DNA of 64,000 nucleotides, taken from assembly GCF_042684265.1 (NCBI RefSeq), contig NZ_JBHULB010000013.1, forward strand, positions 1-64,000, given 5' to 3'. Source of the stretch: Croceitalea marina. Its GTDB lineage: Bacteria; Bacteroidota; Bacteroidia; Flavobacteriales; Flavobacteriaceae. Position numbers and translations under genes: made by a program. Every line of letters starts with the position of its first letter. The stretch's first letter is position 1. A model generated the notes under the pieces. It was not told the origin of the DNA. It saw only the letters and a list, made by a program, of their open reading frames with translations, and ran no database searches. Positions 7,896 to 15,430 of this stretch are shown in pieces.

Positions 7896-9323
7896 CTAAT
7901 TTTTCATTTCATTCAAGAGAGCAATCTCGCTTGTCAAACCTTGAAATGATAGCTTAATGCTTTGAATGTTATCGGGATTGTAGGATAGTTTTTTTAGGAT
8001 ATGGTAAAGATTACTTTGAGTCATACCCTTACTTTTTAATGAACAATTATTGGCTATAATCTTAGGTATGGAAACCTTTGGGTTATACTTTATATATTCA
8101 TGTTTTTCGAGCAATAGTAAAAACTCAAGCATAGTTTGATTGCTTAAGTTCACCGTATCGGGAATCGGTTGACCTACTTTTTCCGTCGAAGTATGGAACA
8201 ATTCAATTATTAGTTGGTTCGCAGAGCTATCAATTATTTCGGAACTTAAATCTAAATTCGATTTTTTAAGCAAGTACTTGAACCCTTTCTTTACATGACT
8301 TATATTTCTTAAAATCCGAATCTTAGAGTTTTTTAATTTCTGAAGGATTACTTCTTTTCTTTTTTCATCTTCAACAATTCTTGAGGCAAGATTCTTCTGA
8401 TTTAATTTTTCAATATTGTCGAGTGGTAGACCAGAAATAAAGTCTGAATAATCGGATATTTTATTCGTGTATCCTTCAATACCATAATAAGCGTTGTACG
8501 TAGATTTATAGTATTCTCCATCATCAATTGAATAACCACTAAAATAGTTTTCAATTAAAGGGAAACGGTTATAATTTAAACGGTTCTCAAGTTCCTTTAT
8601 TAAGGCAATAAACTTTTGTGCATATCCTTTTACTAACTTAGAGTGGTCAATTAACATCAATTCCCTGCTCAATAATTTTTTCCATTGTTCATAATTGAAA
8701 AGAATTGGTGATAACATTAAACAATCATCGTTCTGGTTTATTACGCTCAGATTGGAATCGACGAGGTACTCCACACTATTCAATAGGTTCATGCTCTTGA
8801 ACAATTGTATTGACGATTGTAGTTCAACGTTGATATCAAAGAAATAACCTCTTATAAATGCCTCACATATATTTATGGATTCTTCTAAATTGACATGCTG
8901 GAACTTTTTGTTATAATATTTTTGTTTGGTATGGATTCTATAATTGATTTCTTCGATAATCAAGGCGTGTGCTTTATGATACAGCTTTCTGGGTTCATTT
9001 AGTTTGACAATATGTGCCAAAATCAACAAAATCCTTTCAAAAGGGGATTGGGTTTTTAAACTCGTAAGAAATCCTTGGGTTTCAGGAATAATTCCGAATT
9101 CTTTACTTTCAATAAAATTCAAAAAATAATCTTCTGATAGCTCAGAGATTGGTCTAAACTCTATGATTTTCTCATTCTCGTCTTCAAATATTTTAACATA
9201 GGTATCGGTGTTCCCTTCATTTTCAACAAATTCCTTTCGTACAGTTTCAATACTCTGATAACTTGCTGCCTCTTCAAGTATTATATCCACTTTATCAGAT
9301 ACTATTTTGTATTTTTTTATCAT
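7896..9323 (-). CDS. Unrecognised mobile-element protein (475 aa)
   Basis: A large, mostly helical, soluble protein with many Leu, Ile, Asn and Lys and no signal peptide, membrane segment or catalytic motif I can name. A TTG start at 9335 is possible, but the ATG at 9323 (MIKKYKIV) is preferred. It lies upstream of the excisionase-like gene on the same strand, the position often held by a conserved element protein between integrase and HTH gene in flavobacterial mobilizable elements. It may belong to the core module. Function unknown. Confidence 0.7.
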   Translation of the reverse strand: MIKKYKIVSDKVDIILEEAASYQSIETVRKEFVENEGNTDTYVKIFEDENEKIIEFRPISELSEDYFLNFIESKEFGIIPETQGFLTSLKTQSPFERILLILAHIVKLNEPRKLYHKAHALIIEEINYRIHTKQKYYNKKFQHVNLEESINICEAFIRGYFFDINVELQSSIQLFKSMNLLNSVEYLVDSNLSVINQNDDCLMLSPILFNYEQWKKLLSRELMLIDHSKLVKGYAQKFIALIKELENRLNYNRFPLIENYFSGYSIDDGEYYKSTYNAYYGIEGYTNKISDYSDFISGLPLDNIEKLNQKNLASRIVEDEKRKEVILQKLKNSKIRILRNISHVKKGFKYLLKKSNLDLSSEIIDSSANQLIIELFHTSTEKVGQPIPDTVNLSNQTMLEFLLLLEKHEYIKYNPKVSIPKIIANNCSLKSKGMTQSNLYHILKKLSYNPDNIQSIKLSFQGLTSEIALLNEMKN

Positions 9324-9394
9324 AAAACTGTACAATAAGTTTTAGTTCTTTCAAGATAGTAATAAGTTGACAAATCTAAGCAAGGGCAAGGCAA

Positions 9395-9650
9395 GTGCAT
9401 AACTTTCGGAGTTCCCCCGTGAGGATCCGCGACCTACTGGATGAAGCTGTGCAGAAGTGGTCCCACGGAAGGGAACGGAGAAACGTTTTGCTCTTGTGCG
9501 CGGTTTCGAGGATGTTGGAAATTAAGGAGACCGCAAGACTTCCAAAGGTATCTAAGCCTTGCGGGACACTCGGTGTGTCTTAGAGACGGATTAATTTTCA
9601 ACTTCCGCAGGAACATGGCCAGATGCATCAGGGATAGTGTGTAAATGCAT
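9395..9650 (+). ncRNA. Candidate structured non-coding RNA
   Basis: This stretch is clearly richer in G and C than its surroundings and has no convincing gene; the three short overlapping ORFs here look like noise. Several long complementary segments occur. 9411-9421 pairs with 9464-9476 (11 pairs, 2-base bulge). GTTGGAAATTAA (9514-9525) pairs with TTAATTTTCAAC (9591-9602). TCTAAG/CTTAGA (9551-9556 with 9579-9584) and CCGCAAG/CTTGCGG (9531-9537 with 9558-9564) also pair, as does GCGGTTTC/GAGACCGC (9500-9507 with 9527-9534). Some are mutually exclusive, so alternative folds or a pseudoknot are possible. Two stems need G-U wobbles that work only in plus-strand RNA, which suggests the strand. 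I do not recognise the class. Confidence 0.5.
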
Positions 9651-9756
9651 TGAATGCAGTTTTTAGCGTGTTTTGTATGAGGAAGCCAATGCTACCGGAA
9701 TAGTTAAAAAGCTTAATACCTTTGAAAATAATCGAAACCAAACCCCGTCCGATGCC

Positions 9757-10053
9757 CTAAACCTTTTTAAATATCGTATTTCTGTACTCGGTCTTGACCA
9801 CTTCGTACAGCTCCCCTAAACGTCTATGGAAATCCGGGGTCATTTCCATCGTAAACGCCCTGAATCCTACTTCTAGTTTCTCTCCTGCAACGACCCTGCC
9901 CTGCACCAAGAAAGCATCGGGTTTGCTGTTCAGTTCTGTATCCATCATCTGCTCGTATGGATGGGCGGCGAAAGTCAATGTATTCTTTACATGCGGTGCT
10001 ATCTCAAAAATTACCCTGAACCCAATATTCCAGTATTCTTTTTTGTACTTCAT
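9757..10053 (-). CDS. Hypothetical protein (98 aa)
   Basis: A soluble 98-residue protein, possibly with alternating strands (FRVIFEIAPHV, DAFLVQGRVVAGEKLEVGFRAF) and a C-terminal helix. Composition and ATG start are consistent with a real gene. It stands alone on the minus strand beside the candidate RNA. No family is recognised and no function is proposed. Confidence 0.5.
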   Translation of the reverse strand: MKYKKEYWNIGFRVIFEIAPHVKNTLTFAAHPYEQMMDTELNSKPDAFLVQGRVVAGEKLEVGFRAFTMEMTPDFHRRLGELYEVVKTEYRNTIFKKV

Positions 10054-10210
10054 TTTTCATTTCCAAAGCATCTTTTACGGTTGGGGATTATCTTCAAATA
10101 TAGGGTGTTGCCCTCGAATTTTGATTTTACTATATTTATAAAAAAATAAAATGGTACTCGCATTAATTTATAAAGGCTCCATGTTTTAAGTATTAACTTA
10201 AAACATAGTA

Positions 10211-10459
10211 ATGGTGAAAAGTCAAAAAAAATTCGGAAAGGCTTTTGGTCTGAACGAAAAAGGATTGATAGATTTCCCAAAGAAAATATCCAGCGTAAGA
10301 ATTTCCAGAATCAAAAATGTGGATAAAATGGGCGGCTGTTCTTATTGCTTTCCACATGGAATAGATACAACCAATTCTAAGCATTCAAAATTCACAAGAA
10401 ACTGGAAGAAATATAGGCTAAAACAATATAAATCTTTAAACTTTGGCAATCAGAATTAA
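10211..10459 (+). CDS. Small conserved-looking protein with GGCSYCFPHG motif
   Basis: An 82-residue very basic protein. Its middle carries G-G-C-S-Y-C-F-P-H-G, a C-x-x-C plus His arrangement that could bind a metal, and the C-terminus is Lys/Arg/Tyr-rich. Similar small basic proteins occur widely in Flavobacteriia mobile elements, from memory, without a known role. It could bind nucleic acid. It is followed by a clear intrinsic terminator, so it is a single-gene transcript. Confidence 0.65.
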   Translation: MVKSQKKFGKAFGLNEKGLIDFPKKISSVRISRIKNVDKMGGCSYCFPHGIDTTNSKHSKFTRNWKKYRLKQYKSLNFGNQN

Positions 10460-10468
10460 TTTAATGTT

Positions 10469-10503
10469 AACCTCATTTTTCTACAGCAAAAAGAGGTTTT
10501 TCA
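10469..10503 (+). terminator. Intrinsic terminator
   Basis: The stem AACCTC/GAGGTT (10469-10474 with 10493-10498) is extended by a T-run pairing with an A-run and is followed by a run of T. It directly follows the stop of the 82-residue protein gene. Confidence 0.7.
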
Positions 10504-10788
10504 ATTTTTTTGGGTTTATAAAACAAACCTTCCATTGTTCCTGTTTTGAATTCTATTAATACTACATATATTGTCCATAGAATTGTGCGTTTCATCAAAA
10601 AATGGATTAAAAAAGCACACTTTGAGTGTCCTTTGTTGTACTTTAGTGACAGATTTAAAATTATATTAAGTAGGAATCTACGTTAAATAATGTTAATAGA
10701 AGTTGGAGAAATAAAAGTGATGTAAGGTCAAAAAAGCAAAAGAGCTAGGTAAATTTGGGTAATTATTAACCCTATAATTTATTTAGTT
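10504..10788. other. AT-rich intergenic stretch
   Basis: There is no coding sequence here. The stretch is AT-rich and presumably holds the promoter of the small lipoprotein gene that follows. I see no strong repeat or conserved box. Confidence 0.4.
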
Positions 10789-10938
10789 ATGAAAGCACAA
10801 AAATTGATTTTTGCAGTGGCCGTATTGTTTACAATTGGATTATCAACTTCTTGTACAAAGAGTGATATTGCAGAACAGGACGAGCTGTACGAGCAGTCCA
10901 TCGAAAGAGATGAAATTACGGAAGACGACGTTGTATGA
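10789..10938 (+). CDS. Small lipoprotein (49 aa)
   Basis: A short gene. MKAQKLIFAVAVLFTIGL is a signal sequence, STSC is a lipobox with acylated Cys at residue 22, and the remaining ~27 residues are very acidic (EQDELYEQ, DEITEDDVV). The ATG follows a long non-coding leader. Its 3' end overlaps the next gene by 29 bases in another frame, suggesting coupled translation. Comparable short acidic lipoproteins are common in Flavobacteriia, but their role is unknown. Confidence 0.65.
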   Translation: MKAQKLIFAVAVLFTIGLSTSCTKSDIAEQDELYEQSIERDEITEDDVV

Positions 10939-11401
10939 GTTAGTGGTAGTGGTCGGTATCATTGTGGTATCGACCCTACCTTATTTTCATGACTTGGTTG
11001 CTGATAGGTCGGGCGTAAAGCCCAACGTTCCCGTTATTGGTGTGGAATCTTTTCTTACTGGTAGCGACGGGAAGATACTTGGGTTCAGTTCCTATCGTGT
11101 TTTTCTATATACCATCATGATTCACTTGTTCGCCCATGTCGGTTTTCTTGGTTGGATGATGGATGCAAAAGGGAAATTTTACCGTATTGCCCTGCTTGTT
11201 CCGGTAGTACTTAGCGGTTATACTTTGGCCGTAATATTGTTCAATGCCAGACAGGGGCCTTTTAATGATGTAAACACAAAATTTATAATAACGATAGTAA
11301 CATCCCTTGGGGTGCTGGTTTACTATATCCTTGACCACAGAAATAAATTGAACCTCAAAAAATCCAAATCGAATCATGCGAGTTCTGAGGTGGGCAATTA
11401 G
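10910..11401 (+). CDS. Small integral membrane protein
   Basis: A 163-residue protein with about four hydrophobic helices (near residues 8-24, 60-83, 90-110 and 122-140) and a basic, Lys/Ser-rich C-terminus. The reading can be extended upstream to 10811, but only through the lipoprotein gene. The ATG at 10910 has a purine-rich site (GAAAGAG) right before it and begins MKLRKTTLYEL, so I chose it. It overlaps the lipoprotein gene and the next gene, forming a compact three-gene operon. Function unknown. Confidence 0.65.
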   Translation: MKLRKTTLYELVVVVGIIVVSTLPYFHDLVADRSGVKPNVPVIGVESFLTGSDGKILGFSSYRVFLYTIMIHLFAHVGFLGWMMDAKGKFYRIALLVPVVLSGYTLAVILFNARQGPFNDVNTKFIITIVTSLGVLVYYILDHRNKLNLKKSKSNHASSEVGN

Positions 11402-11666
11402 ATTACATTTTCACTCCAAAGAAAAGCTTTGGAAGCTTTTCGACGCTTTTAACGAAGATAAAATCTACGTTGCTAATGTTAGTGACATACTTCAGAAATA
11501 TATTGATTTCAAAATTGATGATATAGAGGAATTCGCTGCAACATATACCTACGATTTCCATGATACAAGGCGGATTCTAGACAATAAAAAAAGTAAGGAA
11601 CACATGTACAATCGGGTATATAAAATGATGAAGGCACTTGAAGAAAAAGGGAGCCTTGACCGCTAA
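11376..11666 (+). CDS. Hypothetical protein (96 aa)
   Basis: A charged, helical, soluble protein whose start overlaps the membrane protein gene by 26 bases. Its C-terminal half (RRILDNKKSKEHMYNRVYKMMKALEEK) is rich in Lys and Met. It is the third gene of the small operon. No family is recognised. It meets the opposite-strand gene 11663-11908 tail to tail with a four-base overlap. Confidence 0.5.
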   Translation: MRVLRWAIRLHFHSKEKLWKLFDAFNEDKIYVANVSDILQKYIDFKIDDIEEFAATYTYDFHDTRRILDNKKSKEHMYNRVYKMMKALEEKGSLDR

Positions 11667-11908
11667 ATCTTTCCGATATATTTTTCCATGCGTACACCGG
11701 ATTTGAATATATGTTTTCGTAAAACAACGGATTCTTGCTTACTCCATTGCGGTTCTTTCAGGTATTCCAATTCAACAAAAAACGTATTTAGGGCATATAG
11801 CGCAAAGGAACTGGTTCCATTGTGAAGATGTGTTACCAAATTGCCATTTACCATGACTTTGGTCATTTGCTCTTTGGTGTCCAACATGAGAAAATCGTAG
11901 AGGGTCAT
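11663..11908 (-). CDS. Small conserved-looking hypothetical protein
   Basis: An 81-residue protein starting MTLYDFLMLD. Proteins of this length with an MTLYD start and a central ALYALNTFFVELEY-type segment are frequent in Bacteroidota next to XRE regulators, as here. It is divergent from the XRE gene at 12031, with a palindromic region in between. Function unknown. Confidence 0.55.
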   Translation of the reverse strand: MTLYDFLMLDTKEQMTKVMVNGNLVTHLHNGTSSFALYALNTFFVELEYLKEPQWSKQESVVLRKHIFKSGVRMEKYIGKI

Positions 11909-11978
11909 ATGATGGGCTGCTTAATGATTAAGCGTGTGTTGTAAAAGTAGTAAAACCTTTACAAATTAAAAATATTTT

Positions 11979-11998
11979 TGTGGGTTTTAAAGCCCACA
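11979..11998. promoter_or_regulatory. Palindromic operator candidate
   Basis: A near-perfect 20-bp palindrome, TGTGGGTTTTAAAGCCCACA, lies between the divergent genes 11663-11908 and the XRE regulator. It may be an operator of that regulator or a transcript stem. The symmetry is visible; the role is inferred. Confidence 0.4.
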
Positions 11999-12014
11999 TT
12001 AATTTTTAGTAATC

Positions 12015-12029
12015 TGCGCAACTTGCGTA
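12015..12029 (+). promoter_or_regulatory. Inverted repeat over the XRE ribosome-binding region
   Basis: TGCGCAACTTGCGTA is an imperfect palindrome ending one base before the XRE start codon. It is a typical size for an HTH dimer operator. Binding here would block translation initiation or transcription of the regulator itself. Confidence 0.35.
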
Positions 12030-12030
12030 G

Positions 12031-12255
12031 ATGGACGAAATGGATTTTTTAAGGGCGTTCGGAAAAAGATTGCAGCAACTTCGCAAATCTAAAGAACTAA
12101 GCTACCGTAAGATGTCCACTATGTGCGATATTGATTATAGCGACATATCAAAAATCGAAAAGGGTCAAGTCAATATACAGCTTTCTACAATTTTGGAACT
12201 TTCCAAAGCCTTGGAAGTAGAACCAAAGGAATTTTTTGAGTTCAACAAGGACTAG
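12031..12255 (+). CDS. XRE-family transcriptional regulator
   Basis: A 74-residue Cro/CI-type HTH protein. RLQQLRKSKELSYRKMSTMCDIDYSDISKIEKGQVNIQ contains the full helix-turn-helix, and the remainder packs as helices (LSTILELSKALEV) ending in EPKEFFEF. Small stand-alone XRE regulators of this form are common in Bacteroidota mobile elements, where they control nearby promoters. The palindromes at 11979 and 12015 are candidate operators. An alternative start at the fourth codon is possible. Confidence 0.85.
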   Translation: MDEMDFLRAFGKRLQQLRKSKELSYRKMSTMCDIDYSDISKIEKGQVNIQLSTILELSKALEVEPKEFFEFNKD

Positions 12256-12399
12256 CAACTTCGTGGCTAGATAAAACGGCAACTTGACTTACTAGTGTCT
12301 ATTAATAGACCTAAATCAAAATAATAATTGTTAAATAAATTGATTTAGGAATCAATAGTCTTTTTAGTACCGAAAAAGGTTCGTTTTATGACACTACAA
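12256..12399. other. Region beyond the distal end of the cassette array
   Basis: No gene. It holds a perfect 14-bp palindrome GTCTATTAATAGAC (12297-12310) and the small hairpin TTGATT/AATCAA (about 12339-12354). On the minus strand it begins TTGTAGTG directly after the last cassette's recombination point, so it starts like another cassette, but I find no matching complementary attC edge in it. Confidence 0.4.
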
Positions 12400-12525
12400 C
12401 GGTTTGTGTATGAAGCGTTGGCATTTCTAAGCACTTCATTTTCAGTTTACCGTAATGTTTATTTATAACTGTAATGTTCATTTAACCACTTATTGCCCAA
12501 TGATTTATACACGTTGTTGTGCGTA
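12400..12525 (-). repeat. attC-like site of the amidohydrolase cassette
   Basis: A 126-bp imperfect inverted repeat starting one base after the amidohydrolase stop codon. The left edge is TACGCACAACAACG, and the right edge is ACAAACCG followed by TTGTAGTG. GTGTAT pairs with ATACAC, and TTGGGCA with TGCCAA leaving one unpaired G, reminiscent of the extrahelical bases of integron attC sites. TACGCACAA is complementary to TTGTGCGTA at the cassette's start (13832). Confidence 0.65.
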
Positions 12526-12526
12526 G

Positions 12527-13780
12527 TTATTTATTATCATTCCTGATTATTTCGCCTTCTTTCATTACAAAATGAACTGTCCTTATTGACTCAATGTCGT
12601 TAAGTGGGTTATTTTTAACTGCAATTATATCAGCATAGTAAGAAGATTCAAGGATTCCTCTTTCTTTATCAATTCCTAAAAGTTCAGCCGCTTTAATAGT
12701 CATTGTCTGCAAAATATATGAAGCAGGTATTTCCGCTGCTTTCCACGTTTCTAAAACTTTAAGACTTGATTGTACACGGTTTAATTCTGGCAGGTCAACA
12801 ATAATATCTGTCCCAAAAGCCATTGGAGTTCCGATTTTATAAGCTCTTTTAAGTCTGTCCACAAGCATATTATTTAATGCTGTTGCTGTCACAGAGTCCA
12901 TGCCATAAGCATACCAATTGTCATAAGAGAAGTCTGTACCTACTAAAAATATCCCTTTATCTTTCATTAATTGAAGCTGTTCATTGTTCAATTGAAATCC
13001 ATGTTCTATTCCAGCTGCACCACCAGAAATTACATTTGTTGCTGCTAATCCTCCACCCGCGTGAACTGTAACTTTTATGTTATATTTTTTAGCCTCGTCA
13101 ACAGCTGCCTTAATATCTTCTGCATTATAAATTCCATTATCGCCTGTAACCATTTTAATCACAGTTGCACCATTATAAAGATTCTTTCTTACAGCTTTCT
13201 TTATTTCATCAGGAGTATCTGCATCTATATATTCAAAATTCCAAAAAAGTTCATGTTCAGGGTTTATTCCACTAGATTGTCCTCCATAGGGCGCAATTAT
13301 TTTACCTGCATATATAATAGTAGGTCCTTGTATCCAGCCATTCTTAATTGCTTTGATAACATCAGCGGTGGCATAGTTAGCATCATTACCTATTTCTTTA
13401 ATAGTTGTAAATCCGTTGTCTAAAAATTGTTTGGCAACCACTGAACCTCTTATTGCACGGAGAGATGTGCTTTCGCTTGCATACATCTGTTCCATCTGAA
13501 GGTTTCTATAAGGAAGGTTAGCAGTTATATGAACATGGCAGTCCATTAATCCAGGTAAAACCCACGAATTAGATAGGTCAATTATACTGTCAGTATCACT
13601 AAATTTTGGATTGGTTCCAATTTCTTTAATTTTTCCATCTTGAATGACTATGATTTGGTTCTCTAACATTTTACCATTTCGAGCATCGAAGAAATGACCT
13701 GCCTTAATCACAGTGTTTTGTGCATTTATTGTTAAAGAAGTTATCAGAAAGGCTAAAAGAAATATTATATTTTTGGTCAT
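12527..13780 (-). CDS. Exported metal-dependent amidohydrolase
   Basis: A 417-residue amidohydrolase-superfamily enzyme. A signal peptide (MTKNIIFLLAFLITSLTINAQ) indicates export to the periplasm. The N-terminal strand region (VIKAGHFFDARNGKML) leads to the metal motif D-C-H-V-H near residue 80. Later ligands are the His of T-V-H-A-G, the His of I-E-H-G-F and the Asp of F-G-T-D. This arrangement matches the imidazolonepropionase-like/prolidase group that hydrolyses cyclic amides or Xaa-Pro-type dipeptides. The exact substrate is not predictable. It is the distal cassette of the array and its stop lies one base before the attC-like site. Confidence 0.85.
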   Translation of the reverse strand: MTKNIIFLLAFLITSLTINAQNTVIKAGHFFDARNGKMLENQIIVIQDGKIKEIGTNPKFSDTDSIIDLSNSWVLPGLMDCHVHITANLPYRNLQMEQMYASESTSLRAIRGSVVAKQFLDNGFTTIKEIGNDANYATADVIKAIKNGWIQGPTIIYAGKIIAPYGGQSSGINPEHELFWNFEYIDADTPDEIKKAVRKNLYNGATVIKMVTGDNGIYNAEDIKAAVDEAKKYNIKVTVHAGGGLAATNVISGGAAGIEHGFQLNNEQLQLMKDKGIFLVGTDFSYDNWYAYGMDSVTATALNNMLVDRLKRAYKIGTPMAFGTDIIVDLPELNRVQSSLKVLETWKAAEIPASYILQTMTIKAAELLGIDKERGILESSYYADIIAVKNNPLNDIESIRTVHFVMKEGEIIRNDNK

Positions 13781-13829
13781 TATTTTTTCAATTTTTATGG
13801 TTTAGAATGAGTTTGGTTTTAATTACGCA

Positions 13830-13955
13830 CAATGGGCTTTGTTTATGGCGTGTGAGGCGTGCCTCACCAGGAGCCATCATTACGCCTCATAGGTTATAAG
13901 TGTAGTCGATGGCCGTACCTTTTGCTCCAGTGCCAGTTTAAAATTAGGGAAAACT
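13830..13955 (-). repeat. 228-bp spacer cassette, copy 3 (truncated)
   Basis: 126 bp identical to the corresponding parts of the copies at 15199-15430 and 17741-17972. It breaks off exactly at the ambiguous base 13956. It retains the 82-bp attC-like end and the GTGAGGC/GCCTCAC hairpin, and lacks the integrase-proximal half. It lies upstream of the amidohydrolase, as the other copies lie upstream of their gene cassettes. The truncation is probably an assembly artefact. Confidence 0.85.
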
Positions 13956-13956
13956 N
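13956..13956. other. Ambiguous base (N) at a repeat junction
   Basis: The only N noticed in the window. It falls exactly where both the spacer cassette and the attC-like site of the HemG cassette are cut short. Compared with the intact neighbours roughly 190 bp appear to be missing, so it likely marks an unresolved repeat in the assembly. Confidence 0.8.
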
Positions 13957-13996
13957 GTAGTTGCGCAGCAATTACTTATAGCCAATGTTGTGTTTA
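13957..13996 (-). repeat. Partial attC-like site of the HemG cassette
   Basis: The left edge TAAACACAACATTGGC overlaps the last codons and stop of the HemG-like gene. TAAACACAA is complementary to TTGTGTTTA at the start of the cassette (about 15201). Only about 40 of an expected ~126 bp are present before the N. Confidence 0.55.
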
Positions 13997-14532
13997 GTAT
14001 TTTTGTAGTTCTCAATTATTTTTAATCCAAAATCATTTACCCTTTTCCATTCAGTAAATTCAATTGGTTCTTTCGATTTTGTCGGACCATTCGTAATTAG
14101 CATTATCAATTTTATCATTATTCTATCTAAAAAGGAATATGAGTTATAATCCAATTTTCCTGCAAAGACCTGCAAGAAATCTGCTTTCCATTCAATCTTG
14201 TCTAAAAATTTAATCATATAAGGATTTGTGCTTGTTGAGTTCTTATCTTTTTTTCTTGCTACAAGGTTTACAGAAAAAAAAGCAGTTTGAATTTGATTGA
14301 GTTTATTCAAATTCGCCAAAATAAATTCTGACACCTTATTTTTATGTTTCCCATACCTAATGCTTGCTCCGATAATAAGTGTATGGTATTGCAATAAATC
14401 ATTGTTAAAATTGTCAATTGGGTACAATTCAGTTTCGATTTGTTGTTTTTTAAAAATTAGGCTCAATTCTTCACATATCTTTTTGGTTTGTCCATCTACG
14501 GAAGAATAAATTATAGCAATCTTTTTTCTCAT
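13972..14532 (-). CDS. hemG: HemG-like flavodoxin-domain protoporphyrinogen oxidase
   Basis: A 186-residue protein colinear with E. coli HemG, the menaquinone-dependent FMN enzyme that oxidises protoporphyrinogen IX to protoporphyrin IX at the inner membrane. Shared features are IIYSSVDGQT (FMN phosphate loop), IIGASIRYGKH, FFSVNLVARKKDKN, the long insert ending FLDRIMIKLIM that helps membrane association, and an ITNGPT segment. Length is normal. It overlaps the NAD(P)-binding gene by ATGA, so this is a two-gene cassette. A haem-pathway gene in a mobile cassette is unusual; it could back up or replace a chromosomal oxidase. Confidence 0.85.
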   Translation of the reverse strand: MRKKIAIIYSSVDGQTKKICEELSLIFKKQQIETELYPIDNFNNDLLQYHTLIIGASIRYGKHKNKVSEFILANLNKLNQIQTAFFSVNLVARKKDKNSTSTNPYMIKFLDKIEWKADFLQVFAGKLDYNSYSFLDRIMIKLIMLITNGPTKSKEPIEFTEWKRVNDFGLKIIENYKNTKHNIGYK

Positions 14533-15182
14533 TCTTTAGAGATTACTACTTTTTTCTTTATCAAAGCATCTTTTTCTAAACTTTCTAACAAATGGTTCGC
14601 AACACTTTTTCTGCTTATTAAAATGCTTGGTTTAGGCTTATTGTCAAAAGTTTCCCTTATTCGTTCTTCTCTTTTTGAATTCGTCAATCCCACAGGTCTT
14701 ACGATTGTCCAGTCAACATCAGAGTTAGAAAGTATTTTTTCTTGTCTTTCGTGGTCTTTATAAGCAACTCCAATATTACTGTTGTTAATGAACCATTTAA
14801 ACCATTTTGGGATATCATTTTTTGTTTCAGCAACGCCCCAAGCCGAGCATATAGAAATTCGTTTTATGTTATGTTCTTTGGCAATTGGGACGAGCTTAGT
14901 TAGTACGTCTGAAAGGTAAGTTTTTGGTGTTCTTAAACTTGCCCAAGGAAAGTCAGATTTTCTTGAAATATTTAAAACACTAATTATATAATCGCAACCA
15001 GAAATCGCTCTATTCAAATCATCTTCATTGTTAGGAATACCCTCAAAGATTGTCACTCCCTCGCTTTTTGGAATTCTATTAGATTTTCTTGATAAACAAT
15101 TTACTTGATAGCCCTTATTTAATGCTTTTTTCAACACCAATTTTCCTGTTCTTCCTGTGGCTCCAAGTAATAGTAGTTTCAT
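14529..15182 (-). CDS. NAD(P)-binding (NmrA/SDR-like) protein
   Basis: A 217-residue Rossmann-fold protein. G-A-T-G-R-T-G at residues 8-14 is the nucleotide loop of the NAD(P)H-binding family related to atypical SDRs such as NmrA and biliverdin reductase B. Later come the CDYIISVLN strand, ISICSAWGV, and a DWTIVRPVGL segment. It lies first in the two-gene cassette and is translationally coupled to the HemG-like gene. A joint redox role with HemG is possible but not shown. The start is an ATG 17 bp after the spacer cassette. Confidence 0.8.
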   Translation of the reverse strand: MKLLLLGATGRTGKLVLKKALNKGYQVNCLSRKSNRIPKSEGVTIFEGIPNNEDDLNRAISGCDYIISVLNISRKSDFPWASLRTPKTYLSDVLTKLVPIAKEHNIKRISICSAWGVAETKNDIPKWFKWFINNSNIGVAYKDHERQEKILSNSDVDWTIVRPVGLTNSKREERIRETFDNKPKPSILISRKSVANHLLESLEKDALIKKKVVISKE

Positions 15183-15198
15183 TCTTTAATATTAAACA

Positions 15199-15430
15199 CA
15201 ATGGGCTTTGTTTATGGCGTGTGAGGCGTGCCTCACCAGGAGCCATCATTACGCCTCATAGGTTATAAGTGTAGTCGATGGCCGTACCTTTTGCTCCAGT
15301 GCCAGTTTAAAATTAGGGAAAACTTCCTTAGGTATGGGGTGTAATGTACAAAGCCCATCGATGGCGATAAGCAAAAGGGAAGCGTGCAATGTACGTGATT
15401 TTGCGTTCCCGAAGGGATATGGCCATCGAC
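15199..15430 (-). repeat. 228-bp spacer cassette, copy 2
   Basis: By eye a 232-bp match to 17741-17972 (cassette proper 15202-15429). On the minus strand it starts TCGATGGCC. The complementary GGCCATCGAC (15274-15283) marks the left edge of its own 82-bp attC-like end (15202-15283), which contains the stem GTGAGGC/GCCTCAC. A second inverted pair, ATGGGCTTTGT/ACAAAGCCCAT, links the end with the middle. It holds only short reading frames, for example a 31-residue one starting MGFVHYTPYL, none convincing. It may act as a mobile promoter or spacer. Confidence 0.8.

Noticed and set aside
6553..9340. Shared GTACAGTT before the starts at 6553 and 9323
   Set aside because: Eight bases in AT-rich leaders, and not found before the DnaC-like or HTH genes; too weak for a regulatory claim.
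9395..9644. Three short overlapping ORFs in the GC-rich block
   Set aside because: They overlap each other on both strands, have no recognisable domain and are explained by high GC with few stops; base pairing is the stronger signal.
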